Shown here: piece after piece, positions 1 through 8,227 of the stretch
How positions within the stretch are numbered: the first letter of the stretch is position 1
Layout: each line of letters starts with the position of its first letter
NCBI RefSeq assembly: GCF_002251795.1
Contig: NZ_NOXU01000030.1
Span: 372,001-436,000 of the forward strand
DNA length: 64,000 nucleotides
Direction: 5' to 3'
Source: Niveispirillum lacus
Lineage (GTDB): Bacteria > Pseudomonadota > Alphaproteobacteria > Azospirillales > Azospirillaceae
Position numbers and translations under genes: made by a program
The notes under the pieces: model-generated
What the model was told of the DNA's origin: nothing
Database searches by the model: none
Seen by the model: only the letters and a program-made list of their open reading frames with translations

Positions 1-183
1 ACCCGTCGGGCGGCTGGCAGTATGGGGTTGGGTCTGCATGTTGTGTTTAATCAGGTGACGCAACGGCTTAGCGGGGCCATCACCATCGACAGTGTTCTGG
101 GCCAGGGCACCGTGGCCACAGTGCGCATTCCGCGCGAAGTGCCGAACTATGTTCCCACGGCCTTCTTTCCCCTGCCAACCTGA
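1..183 (+). CDS. Sensor histidine kinase, C-terminal fragment
   Basis: The window opens inside this gene; 60 codons are visible, ending at TGA 181-183. The sequence MGLGLHVVFNQVTQRLSG followed by GQGTVATVRIP is the G2 box and last strands of a HATPase_c ATP-binding domain, so the protein is the tail of a two-component sensor kinase. The sensor and H-box regions lie outside the window. It converges on the small-peptide genes downstream, leaving about 20 bp between the stops. Whether it controls those peptides cannot be decided here. Confidence 0.8.
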   Translation, partial: TRRAAGSMGLGLHVVFNQVTQRLSGAITIDSVLGQGTVATVRIPREVPNYVPTAFFPLPT

Positions 184-203
184 CAGCAGGGGTACCGTCT
201 ACC

Positions 204-356
204 TTAAATCAGCGCGTGCAGCGTGATGGACAGAAAGGCGGCGACGGCCAGGACGGTGACGGCCTCGATGATGCCGGCGCTGTCTTTGAGCGTGCTCGCC
301 AAACCGGACAGGACATCTTCGGCATCATGGGCGGCGGCGTGGATGTAAGCGGACAT
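204..356 (-). CDS. Small hydrophobic-tail peptide A1 (50 aa)
   Basis: A 50-codon gene: ATG at 356-354, TAA at 206-204, with GGAGAA a few bases upstream of the ATG. It begins MSAYIHAAAHDAEDVLSGLA and ends in a hydrophobic stretch, AVAAFLSITLHALI. It differs from A2 (1146-1298) at only two residues. It also shares a core with A3, B1 and B2 (small acidic N-half, then an IEA motif, then about 18 hydrophobic residues). It is second in a two-gene unit behind B1, with a 53-nt gap, under the sigma-54 promoter at 602-618. There is no Cys, no Gly-Gly leader and no lipobox. Small membrane protein or exported amphipathic peptide are both possible; the function is unknown to me. Conservation among five paralogues is the argument that it is translated. 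Confidence 0.72.
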   Translation of the reverse strand: MSAYIHAAAHDAEDVLSGLASTLKDSAGIIEAVTVLAVAAFLSITLHALI

Positions 357-409
357 GATGTTCTCCTTCAGGGTGGGGTGGGGCAGGGAAGGGCTGGGGT
401 CGGGTTTGA

Positions 410-559
410 TCAGAGCATCAGGTTCAGGCAGGCGGTCAGGACGGCCGCGATGCTCAGCACGGCCGTCGCTTCGGCCAGGTCTGCGGCTGTCGGCACCGAG
501 GCCAGCACCGTTTCGATCAGGGAGCCTTCGGTTTCGATCTTGTTCGTCAGGTCGGTCAT
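410..559 (-). CDS. Small hydrophobic-tail peptide B1 (49 aa)
   Basis: Chosen start is ATG 559, preceded by GGAG about 6 nt away; an upstream in-frame extension would run through the sigma-54 promoter, so it is rejected. The product begins MTDLTNKIETEGSLIETVLA, continues SVPTAADLAEATAVL and ends with a hydrophobic tail, TACLNLML. Its closest relative in the window is B2 (1518-1667), with the same MTDLTN head and PTAADL core. It is the first gene of the B1-A1 unit and lies about 32 nt from the predicted transcription start. Function unknown. Confidence 0.72.
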   Translation of the reverse strand: MTDLTNKIETEGSLIETVLASVPTAADLAEATAVLSIAAVLTACLNLML

Positions 560-601
560 TTTTATCTCCATCATGATTTGTTGTCTGGATGTCTGTAGTA
601 C

Positions 602-618
602 AGCAAAGGCCGTGCCAA
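602..618 (-). promoter_or_regulatory. Sigma-54 (-24/-12) promoter of B1-A1
   Basis: Read on the minus strand the sequence is TTGGCACGGCCTTTGCT, a full match to the RpoN consensus TGGCACG-N4-TTGCW, with the GG and GC elements correctly spaced. The predicted transcription start is near 591, about 30 nt before the B1 ATG. The same element, embedded in a longer conserved block (ATTTTCCAGAAT further upstream), precedes B2. Confidence 0.85.
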
Positions 619-732
619 GTGCTATTTGGGTGTATTCTGGAAAATAATTAGCCATCATGATGGTCGCTTTATTCACTTGATGGAAAAAATAACGATATTA
701 TGGCCCATTGATCATGTGGTGGTGATGGCGAC

Positions 733-780
733 TGTCCGAAAACGGACAATGGCATCTCGTTCGCTGTCCGTGTGCGAACA
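733..780. promoter_or_regulatory. Paired enhancer-like dyads upstream of B1-A1
   Basis: TGTCCGAAAACGGACA (733-748) is a perfect 6-4-6 dyad. TGTCCGTGTGCGAACA (765-780) is an imperfect copy centred 32 bp away, about three helical turns. The first dyad begins 115 bp upstream of the promoter edge, and AT-rich DNA (about 640-710) lies between. This is the layout expected for an enhancer-binding activator of sigma-54 promoters. Both also satisfy TGT-N10-ACA, the minimal NifA site, but so would many dyads, so the activator is not identified. Confidence 0.65.
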
Positions 781-845
781 ATGTCGCCGAACGTAGTTTT
801 ACGTTGTCCTGCTCCGGCGATCTCCGGCAGGTCGGTTTTGCGACA

Positions 846-876
846 AACGCAAAAACCCGCCGGAAAGGCCGGCGGG
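846..876 (-). terminator. Rho-independent terminator of the B2-A3-A2 unit
   Basis: The stem CCCGCCGG (856-863) pairs with CCGGCGGG (869-876). On the minus strand the stem is followed by TTTTTGCGTTTG. It lies 270 nt beyond the A2 stop and just before the B1 enhancer dyads, so it isolates the two small-peptide units from each other. Confidence 0.7.
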
Positions 877-1145
877 CGCGGATGCGAGGAGGGGCGTAAT
901 CTGGGTGATCTAAGGGACCGGCGCGTCGACCCGGCGAGGGCGGGTGCGCAATGCCGGCGTCCGACCGGGCGGATGCCTGTGCTGAAGCGGGGACTGGAAA
1001 GCAGAAGGGGCGCTTTGGGCGCGACCGTCAGGGCGGTCTGTGTGGCGCTGCCGTTAAGGGGGCGGTGCGCAGCAGGGTGTGACGGCTCTCCGGCCATCGC
1101 CACCCCCATCCCCCGCCGCCGGGCGGCATGGGGGAGAAGGGTGGA
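877..1145. other. Untranslated tail of the B2-A3-A2 transcript, with hairpin
   Basis: No convincing gene is seen. A long minus-strand reading frame here also runs through the terminator and enhancer sites and has no family signature. A hairpin, CCCCCAT (1103-1109) with ATGGGGG (1128-1134) and an inner GC stem, stands just after the A2 stop. It may be a 3' stabilising structure or processing site. The remaining DNA would be a long 3' untranslated region if the terminator at 846-876 is the true end. Confidence 0.4.
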
Positions 1146-1298
1146 TCAGATCAAGGCATGCAGTGTGATGGACAGAAAGGCGGCAACGGCCAGGACGGTG
1201 GCTGCTTCGATGATGCCGGCGCTGTCTTTGAGCGTGCTGGCCAAACCGGACAGGACATCTTCGGCATCATGGGCGGCGGCATGAAGATAAGCGGACAT
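1146..1298 (-). CDS. Small hydrophobic-tail peptide A2 (50 aa)
   Basis: ATG 1298, TGA 1148-1146, with GGAGAA upstream of the start as for A1. The product begins MSAYLHAAAHDAEDVLSGLA and is 48/50 identical to A1 by eye; the changes are I5L and V33A. It ends AVAAFLSITLHALI. It is the third gene of B2-A3-A2, 29 nt after A3. The near identity with A1, including its leader, points to a recent duplication of a block. Function unknown. Confidence 0.72.
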   Translation of the reverse strand: MSAYLHAAAHDAEDVLSGLASTLKDSAGIIEAATVLAVAAFLSITLHALI

Positions 1299-1327
1299 GA
1301 TGTTCTCCTTCGGGGTGGGGTGGGGGA

Positions 1328-1480
1328 TCAGAACAGGGTGTTCAGGCTGATCGCCACGAAGGCGGCGGCCAGAACCAGGGTGGCGGCCTCGATCACATCG
1401 GCGATGGTGGGCAGCGAGGTTCGCAGGCCCGACAGCACGTCGTGGGCGTCATCGGCGGCGGTGTGGATAAAAGCGGGCAT
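1328..1480 (-). CDS. Small hydrophobic-tail peptide A3 (50 aa)
   Basis: ATG 1480, TGA 1330-1328, with GGAG upstream. The product begins MPAFIHTAADDAHDVLSGLR, continues TSLPTIADVIEAATLVL and ends AFVAISLNTLF. It aligns without gaps to A1/A2 over the N-terminal half. It shares SLPT-ADVIEA with B1/B2, and so ties the A and B types together as one family. It lies 37 nt downstream of B2 and 29 nt upstream of A2 in the same unit. Confidence 0.7.
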   Translation of the reverse strand: MPAFIHTAADDAHDVLSGLRTSLPTIADVIEAATLVLAAAFVAISLNTLF

Positions 1481-1517
1481 TGTCTTCTCCATCATTTCAA
1501 AAACATGGGGGCAGTGA

Positions 1518-1667
1518 TCAGAGCATCACATGCAGGCTGATCGTCATCAGGGCGCCAACGGCCAGGGCCGCGCCGGCTTCGATCAGGTCTGCCGCGGTGG
1601 GCAGGGAAGCCAGGAAGCTGCTCAGCAGGCTCTCATCGGCTTGGCTGTTATTGGTCAGATCGGTCAT
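1518..1667 (-). CDS. Small hydrophobic-tail peptide B2 (49 aa)
   Basis: ATG 1667, with GGAG of a GGAGAC sequence upstream. The longer in-frame extension to 1763 crosses the sigma-54 promoter and is rejected. The product begins MTDLTNNSQADESLLSSFLA, continues SLPTAADLIEAGAALAVGAL and ends MTISLHVML. It is the lead gene of B2-A3-A2 and the closest paralogue of B1. The N-terminal about 28 residues are polar and acidic; the last about 20 are hydrophobic enough for a membrane helix. Function unknown. Confidence 0.72.
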   Translation of the reverse strand: MTDLTNNSQADESLLSSFLASLPTAADLIEAGAALAVGALMTISLHVML

Positions 1668-1709
1668 TTTGGTCTCCGTCAGTGTGTGTCGTCTTGATGA
1701 ACCTGTATC

Positions 1710-1726
1710 AGCAAACACCGTGCCAA
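1710..1726 (-). promoter_or_regulatory. Sigma-54 (-24/-12) promoter of B2-A3-A2
   Basis: The minus strand reads TTGGCACGGTGTTTGCT, again a full TGGCACG-N4-TTGCW match. The predicted start is near 1699, about 32 nt before the B2 ATG. This matches the B1 promoter geometry almost to the base. Confidence 0.85.
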
Positions 1727-1840
1727 GTGGCTTTTTGGCGCATTCTGGAAAATCGGTAGGCATCTACAGGGCGTTTATGGCGACAAAGTGGTGATTTTTG
1801 CAAAAAGTGGATTGGATTGCGATCATCCTAGGGCGGCGAT

Positions 1841-1887
1841 TGTCCGGAAACGGACAGTGATCGGGGCCAGATGTTCGCTGATGGACG
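1841..1887. promoter_or_regulatory. Paired enhancer-like dyads upstream of B2-A3-A2
   Basis: TGTCCGGAAACGGACA (1841-1856) is a dyad whose 6-bp arms are perfect. TGTTCGCTGATGGACG (1872-1887) is a degenerate copy centred 31 bp further. The first dyad starts 115 bp upstream of the promoter edge at 1726, exactly as in the B1 unit. Keeping both spacing and arms across two otherwise diverged leaders argues that they bind a protein. Confidence 0.65.
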
Positions 1888-1950
1888 GTTTACGCTCTTG
1901 TCGCTGTGGCATGCGTGATTTGCATCACATGGCTTAACAGGCATGCAAAA

Positions 1951-1984
1951 ACAGCAAAAACCCCGCCGGACGGGCCGGCGGGGG
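1951..1984 (-). terminator. Terminator of ccrM
   Basis: The stem CCCCGCCGG (1961-1969) pairs with CCGGCGGGG (1975-1983), followed on the minus strand by TTTTTGCTGTTTTT. It lies 56 nt beyond the ccrM stop. Its stem closely resembles that of the terminator at 846-876. Confidence 0.8.
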
Positions 1985-2039
1985 CAATGAACAGTCAGAA
2001 CCGGGGGCCAATGGGGACCGATCCGCCCCCTGTCCCTGA

Positions 2040-3224
<1,185 letters not shown>

Positions 3225-3226
<2 letters not shown>

Positions 3227-3902
3227 AGAGAGTTAGGGAGAGTTGTTCGGAAACTGGTGCAAAAGAGCGCCGGTGATGTGGCGTCGGACCCAGCTTTTTG
3301 ATGGCCGCAAGATGCGCGGCGGTGCCATAGCCCTGATTGCGTTCCCAACCATATCCGGGGTACTGGACCGCCAATTGCCCCATGATCTTGTCCCGTGTCA
3401 CCTTGGCCACGATTGACGCGGCGGCGATGGACAGCGACAGCGCATCACCCTCCACCAGGGTTTCCACCCGGCAACGCAGTTTTGGCGGACGGTTTCCATC
3501 CACCAGCGCCAGCGATGGCAGACGGCCGATTTTTGTGGCCAGATCGTCCACCGCACGGGCCATGGCCAGGAATGTGGCCTGCAAAATGTTCACCGCGTCG
3601 ATTTCCTCCACCGACGCGACGCCCACTCCATAGGGGCTATGGGCAATGATCCGGGTGAACATGGCTTCGCGCTGCGCCTGCTTCACCTTCTTGCTGTCAT
3701 TGATGCCATCGCACCAGGCGGGTATGGCCCCAGGGGGCAACAGGACGGCGCCGGCCACCACTGGCCCGGCCAGGGGGCCGCGCCCGGCTTCGTCCACACC
3801 GCAGACCGGGAAGTCAGGCCCATGGCCCAGGCGATATTCGTGCGAAAGATCAGGCATGCCTGCTGGTGTGGCAAATGCCGGGCATCCGTGCAAGGCCGAC
3901 AT
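3225..3902 (-). CDS. rnhB: Ribonuclease HII
   Basis: A 225-aa type 2 RNase H, which cuts the RNA strand of RNA-DNA hybrids and removes misincorporated ribonucleotides. GVDEAGRGPLAGPVVAGAV at about residues 35-53 carries the first two acidic ligands (D37, E38); LALVDGNRPP and SIVAKVTRDKIM are the other conserved blocks. An internal ATG at 3857 (MPDLSHEYRLG) would give 210 aa, closer to many homologues; neither start has a strong ribosome site. It lies upstream of ccrM on the same strand, a common alphaproteobacterial pairing. Confidence 0.93.
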
Positions 3903-3922
3903 GCAGACAGACTTTCGTCGAT

Positions 3923-3936
3923 TTGCGATGGATCAA
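3923..3936. promoter_or_regulatory. FixK/FNR-like box before hemN
   Basis: TTGCGATGGATCAA fits the FixK-type pattern TTG(A/C)-N6-(T/G)CAA exactly, and the FNR consensus TTGAT-N4-ATCAA with two mismatches. It lies 71 bp upstream of the hemN ATG, in the 104-bp divergent space shared with rnhB. Oxygen-independent hemN genes are classic members of FNR/FixK regulons. No transcription data are available here. Confidence 0.5.
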
Positions 3937-4006
3937 GGCTGCATCGGTGCGGTGGGCGCAATGTTCGCCCCATCCGCGATCCGACCAGCCCTGTGCGAGG
4001 CCCGTC

Positions 4007-5359
4007 ATGCGTCCCGATCTTGTTGCCAAGTACCGACATCAGCGCGTGCCCCGCTACACGTCTTATCCGGCCTCGCCGCACTTCACCGATGCTGTCACGG
4101 CGGATACTTATCGCGACTGGCTGTCATCGGCCGATCCGCGATCCGCCTTGTCGCTGTATCTGCATCTGCCCTTCTGTAAATCCATGTGCTGGTACTGTGG
4201 CTGCCACACCACCGTGGTCCGACACGAGGACCCGATCTGGTCCTATCTGGCGGCCCTGTCGGCCGAACTGCGCAATGTTGCGGGCTTGCTGCCGCAGGGG
4301 CCGGTTGTACGGCATGTGCATTTTGGGGGCGGCACGCCGACGCTGCTGCCCGTACAGGGCTTCCGGGCGTTGATGGCCGAACTGCGTACCCGCTTTCAGA
4401 TCGCCCCGGACGCAGAAATCGCCATCGAAATCGACCCCCGCACCCTGACACCGGACATGGTAGAGGCTCTGGGCGATGTCGGCATCACCCGTGCTTCGCT
4501 GGGTGTGCAGAGTTTCGATGCCGAGGTGCAGGCCGCCATCAACCGGATACAGCCCTTTGCCATGACCGAAGCGGCAGTCCAGCGGCTGCGGGCAGTCGGC
4601 ATCCGGGGCGTCAATCTGGACCTGATCTATGGCCTGCCGCGCCAGACCGTGGCCAGTTGTGTGGATACGGTGCGCCAAGCCGTGAGCCTGAAACCTGACC
4701 GTCTGTCGATCTTCGGTTATGCACATATGCCAGGATTCAAGGCTCACCAGGGCCGTATCGATCCCGAAATATTACCGGACGCCGATGAACGTGTGGCGCA
4801 GTTGCGGGCCATGGAAATGGCGGTAATGGCCTCAGGTTATGTCCGTATCGGCATGGATCACTTTGCCCGGCCGGATGATGATATTGCCATCGCTGCCAAA
4901 AACGGCACGCTGCGCCGCAATTTCCAGGGCTATACGACGGACGAGGCCGACCTGCTGCTGGCCTTCGGCGCTTCAGCCATTGGCAAGCTGCCTCAAGGCT
5001 ATGTCGCCAATATCCTGTCCTTGCCAGGCTACCTGAAGGCGATGGAGACCGAGGGTCTGGCCACCGCGCGCGGTTACCGGATGAGCCTGGATGACAAATT
5101 GCGCGCCACCGTGATTGAAGCACTTATGTGTCGTTTCGATGTCGATCTGGCTCAGGTGGCAGCGGCGTTTGACACCCCGCACGAAGCCATCATGCCCGAT
5201 CCGCATGCGATTGCCGATCTGGCTGGCGACGGGGTTGTTCATCTGTCCGGCACACGGCTGGTCGTTCCGGAGGCGGCACGACCGTTGGTCCGCTCCGTCG
5301 CGGCCCTGTTCGACCGGCATCTGGACCCAGAGGGCGGGCGGCACAGCAAGGCGATTTGA
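4007..5359 (+). CDS. hemN: Oxygen-independent coproporphyrinogen III dehydrogenase
   Basis: A 450-aa radical-SAM enzyme that decarboxylates coproporphyrinogen III to protoporphyrinogen IX without oxygen in haem synthesis. CKSMCWYCGC at residues 57-66 gives the CxxxCxxC cluster ligands plus the extra Cys typical of genuine HemN rather than HemW. GGGTPT follows, and the HemN C-terminal domain is present. ATG 4007 was chosen because the protein then begins with the HemN-type N-terminus (YRHQRVPRYTSYP); the frame is open further upstream but encodes nothing HemN-like. The FixK/FNR-like box at 3923-3936 suggests induction at low oxygen. Confidence 0.93.
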   Translation: MRPDLVAKYRHQRVPRYTSYPASPHFTDAVTADTYRDWLSSADPRSALSLYLHLPFCKSMCWYCGCHTTVVRHEDPIWSYLAALSAELRNVAGLLPQGPVVRHVHFGGGTPTLLPVQGFRALMAELRTRFQIAPDAEIAIEIDPRTLTPDMVEALGDVGITRASLGVQSFDAEVQAAINRIQPFAMTEAAVQRLRAVGIRGVNLDLIYGLPRQTVASCVDTVRQAVSLKPDRLSIFGYAHMPGFKAHQGRIDPEILPDADERVAQLRAMEMAVMASGYVRIGMDHFARPDDDIAIAAKNGTLRRNFQGYTTDEADLLLAFGASAIGKLPQGYVANILSLPGYLKAMETEGLATARGYRMSLDDKLRATVIEALMCRFDVDLAQVAAAFDTPHEAIMPDPHAIADLAGDGVVHLSGTRLVVPEAARPLVRSVAALFDRHLDPEGGRHSKAI

Positions 5360-5434
5360 TGCGGGGCCGCGGTACTGGACAGGGGGGCAGGGGCACGGCA
5401 TTGTCGCCCCTCACCAGACCGTCATAAAAGTGCA

Positions 5435-6337
5435 ATGAACATGCGATCCATCCGCGTCCTGCTGCTGGCGGCAACGGCTGTTGCCCTGTCCGGTTGTGCC
5501 ATCCATATCGCCGCCCCTGCCGACAAAGCCCCGCCACCAGCAGCCATCACCACGCCAGCCCCGGTAGCCACGCCCAAGCCGGGCCCGGAAGATGATCCGC
5601 GCCTGCTGGCCACTTTGTACATGCAACAAGCCGAAGAATTGCGCCGCCTCTCGAAGCAGGCCTATGCGCTGGCCACGAGTCGCCTGCCCGCCGCGCTGAA
5701 ACAGCCGGGATCGTCGGCGCTGGAACAGACCGATGGCGGCACCGGCAAACCACCGGCCGCCATTTTCGACGTCGATGAAACGGTGCTGGATAACAGCCCG
5801 CAACAGGCCCGGGCCATCCTGTCCGGTACCCGCCATTTCGACCTGTCGCGGTGGGATCAGTGGGTGGGTGAACGGGCGGCGTCCCCCATGCCCGGCGCTG
5901 TCGATTTTGTGAAGGAACTGCGCCGTAACAAGGTGCGCGTTGTTTTCATCACCAACCGTGAATGTCGTCCGCGTCCCGTCAACCCCGGTGATCCGTGTCC
6001 GCAGCATGCTGACACGCTGGCCAATCTGAATGCCGTTGGCCTGGGTCCGGTGGCGCCGGAAGACCTGTTGTTGAAGGGTCAGAATGGCTGGCCCAGCGAC
6101 AAGGCCCCGCGGCGGCAAGAGGTCATTCGCACCCACCGTATCGTCATGTCCCTGGGCGATCAGTTCAGCGATATGATGACCGTGACCCGTCAGGATGACA
6201 GTGCGGCCCGTGCCCGTATCGCGGCTGAACATGAGGATTTGTGGAACAGCCGCTGGATCATCATCCCTAACCCGACCTATGGGCAATGGGTTGATGTTCT
6301 GCCCGAGCCGATCAGCGGTTCGCTGCGCACCAAGTAG
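5435..6337 (+). CDS. Acid phosphatase lipoprotein, e(P4)/HAD class C family
   Basis: A 300-aa outer-membrane or periplasmic lipoprotein. The signal peptide runs to the lipobox ALSGC, with lipidated Cys21; a Pro/Ala-rich spacer follows. The HAD nucleophile motif DVDETVLDN is at 112-120, and VVFITNRE and the SLGDQFSDM acidic motif come later. The DDDD arrangement is that of class C acid phosphatases such as Haemophilus e(P4), which dephosphorylate nucleotides for uptake. A second ATG at 5441 is a possible start. It follows hemN by 75 bp with no obvious functional link. Confidence 0.88.
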   Translation: MNMRSIRVLLLAATAVALSGCAIHIAAPADKAPPPAAITTPAPVATPKPGPEDDPRLLATLYMQQAEELRRLSKQAYALATSRLPAALKQPGSSALEQTDGGTGKPPAAIFDVDETVLDNSPQQARAILSGTRHFDLSRWDQWVGERAASPMPGAVDFVKELRRNKVRVVFITNRECRPRPVNPGDPCPQHADTLANLNAVGLGPVAPEDLLLKGQNGWPSDKAPRRQEVIRTHRIVMSLGDQFSDMMTVTRQDDSAARARIAAEHEDLWNSRWIIIPNPTYGQWVDVLPEPISGSLRTK

Positions 6338-6344
6338 GGGCCAG

Positions 6345-6370
6345 GGGCGCCGTGGGGATTGACGGCGCCC
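6345..6370 (+). terminator. Stem-loop after the acid phosphatase gene
   Basis: GGGCGCCGT (6345-6353) pairs with ACGGCGCCC (6362-6370) around an 8-nt loop, 8 nt after the stop. The tail is ACCCCTTTGG, without a proper T-run, so it may be a weak terminator or a transcript-stabilising end. Confidence 0.45.
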
Positions 6371-6523
6371 ACCCCTTTGGCTGATCCTGTCGGCAGTGCG
6401 CGTTGGGGCGCCTCCTGTCCGCGGCAAGGAAGCCTGCTTCCACCCATCCGAGCTGGTTCGCCATGTCGATCCGCTTCCTCCCGCCCGTTTCAGCGGACAA
6501 GGGCACCATGGGAAGGAAGAACC

Positions 6524-8227
6524 ATGCCCCGCACACTGACCCCGGCCACCCATCTTGATACGCTGCGGCGGGAGGCCAAGCGATGGCTGAAGGCCATTCG
6601 CGCCGGTGATAGCGCCGCCCGCACCCGCCTGAGCACACTCACGCCCCAGGCCCCGGCTGATCCCGGCCTGCGTGATGTCCAGTTGGCCTTGGCCCGCGAC
6701 TACGGGTTTGCGGGCTGGGCAGCGCTCAAGCAGGCTGTGGCGGATCTGGCACTCACACGGCAGTCGCAGGCTTCCAAGGTTTATACTGTCCTGCGCGCCG
6801 CCTGGGATGGTGGCGACCGGGCGGCGGCAGCGCGCATTCTGGCCCGTTGGCCCGATATCGGGGCTGGCGACCTGCTGCTGGATGTTTTGCGTGGGCACAC
6901 AAGTTCTGTGGCACGGCGACTGGCTGCCGATGCCAGTCTGGTGAACCGCAAGACCGGCCCGTTGAACTGGGAACCGCTGCTCTACCTTGCCTATGCCCGC
7001 CTGCCGGGTGGGGCGGGGGTGGAGATGGCGCGCCTGCTGCTGGACCATGGGGCCGATCCCAATGCCCGCTTTGACGATGGTTGGGGCAATGCCTTTACCA
7101 TTCTGACTGGATTGATCGGGCAGGGGGAAGGTGACCGGCCCCCGCATCCCGATGCCCGCGCCCTGATGGCCCTGCTGGTGGAGCGCGGCGCCGATCCGTT
7201 TGATCTTCAAGCATTGTACAATACCTCCATCAGCCGGGATGAGGTGGAATGGCTGGATGTTATCTGGTCGGCCTGTGCGGCGCGCGGCGTGACGGGGGCC
7301 TGGCTGGAACGACTGGACGCGCCGCGGATCGGGGGCCGTTTCCCGCTGCCGGTGATCGACTATCTGCTGGGCAATGCCGTGGCCTACAACCATCTGAGTG
7401 GGGCCGACTGGCTGCTGCGGCATGGGGCAGATGCGGATGGTATTCACGCTTATTCCGGCCGGTCACTGCTTGTCGAAGCCCTGGTCTATGGTCACCGTGC
7501 CATGGCGGATCTGCTGCGTCGCCATGGCGCGCGCGAACCCGACCTGTCACCGGCCATGGCGTTTCAGGCGGCGGCGATGGCGCTCGACCGGGAACAGGCC
7601 CGGACCCTGGCCCTGGCGCATCCACAGGTTCTGGACGACCCAGCACCCCTGCACAATGCGGCACAGCAGGGTCGGGTGGGGGTTGTGGAACTGCTTCTGG
7701 CGTTGGGCGTGCCTGTCGATCTGGCCGATGCGGGCGGTCAGCGGGCCATCCAGTACGCCGTGATGGGCGATGCGCTGGATGTTGTCCGCTTGCTGGTGAC
7801 ACGCGGAGCAGATGTCGACCGGCCCACGGCCACTGATTATGGCGGCGGTGCCATGGGCTTCGCCGCGCATTTTGGCCGGCGCGATATCGCCGCCTTCCTG
7901 GCCCCGTTCAGCCGGGACGTGTCGGAAATGGTCTATCTGGGTTTGGTGGATCGGCTGACCGACCTGTTTGCCCAGGAACCGGCACTGGTGAACGCCCCGC
8001 ACCCGAAATTCGGCACGCTGCCTTTGTTCGCCCTGCCGGAAGGGGAGGAGGAGGCCGCTGCCATGGCCGCCTTTCTTCTCCGCGCGGGAGCAAACCCGCG
8101 CGCCATCAATCAGGACGGTATCGGTGCTGGAAAGGCGGCCCGCGACCGCGGTCTGATCGACGCTGCCGATATCATCGAGGCAGCCGCAGCGGTCAATCCG
8201 GCACAAAAGCCAGGGCCACCCCGTTGA
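6524..8227 (+). CDS. Ankyrin-repeat protein
   Basis: 567 aa from ATG 6524, which has a GGAAGGAAGA ribosome site; the frame is open further left but low-complexity there. The N-terminal region (HLDTLRREAKRWLKAIRAGD) resembles a short helical domain found ahead of ankyrin repeats in bacterial proteins. Ankyrin-type motifs follow (LLLDHGADPNARFDDG, LLRHGADADGIHA, VVELLLALGVPVDLADAGG, VVRLLVTRGADVDRPT). No signal peptide or membrane segment is present, so a cytoplasmic protein-binding role is likely; the partner is unknown. Its last 35 bp overlap the convergent msrB gene. Confidence 0.85.
   Translation: MPRTLTPATHLDTLRREAKRWLKAIRAGDSAARTRLSTLTPQAPADPGLRDVQLALARDYGFAGWAALKQAVADLALTRQSQASKVYTVLRAAWDGGDRAAAARILARWPDIGAGDLLLDVLRGHTSSVARRLAADASLVNRKTGPLNWEPLLYLAYARLPGGAGVEMARLLLDHGADPNARFDDGWGNAFTILTGLIGQGEGDRPPHPDARALMALLVERGADPFDLQALYNTSISRDEVEWLDVIWSACAARGVTGAWLERLDAPRIGGRFPLPVIDYLLGNAVAYNHLSGADWLLRHGADADGIHAYSGRSLLVEALVYGHRAMADLLRRHGAREPDLSPAMAFQAAAMALDREQARTLALAHPQVLDDPAPLHNAAQQGRVGVVELLLALGVPVDLADAGGQRAIQYAVMGDALDVVRLLVTRGADVDRPTATDYGGGAMGFAAHFGRRDIAAFLAPFSRDVSEMVYLGLVDRLTDLFAQEPALVNAPHPKFGTLPLFALPEGEEEAAAMAAFLLRAGANPRAINQDGIGAGKAARDRGLIDAADIIEAAAAVNPAQKPGPPR

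Noticed and set aside
410-676. 88-aa version of peptide B1 starting at 676
   Set aside because: The extra N-terminal part is encoded by the sigma-54 promoter and conserved leader, upstream of the predicted transcription start.
669-1109. 146-codon minus-strand reading frame between the small-peptide units
   Set aside because: It runs through a terminator and both enhancer dyads, is Arg/Pro/Ser-biased like a GC-rich shadow, and has no ribosome site or family signature.
5411-7447. 678-codon minus-strand frame opposite the acid phosphatase and ankyrin genes
   Set aside because: Shadow of two well-supported plus-strand genes; the composition is Gly/Gln/Arg/His-rich with no domain.
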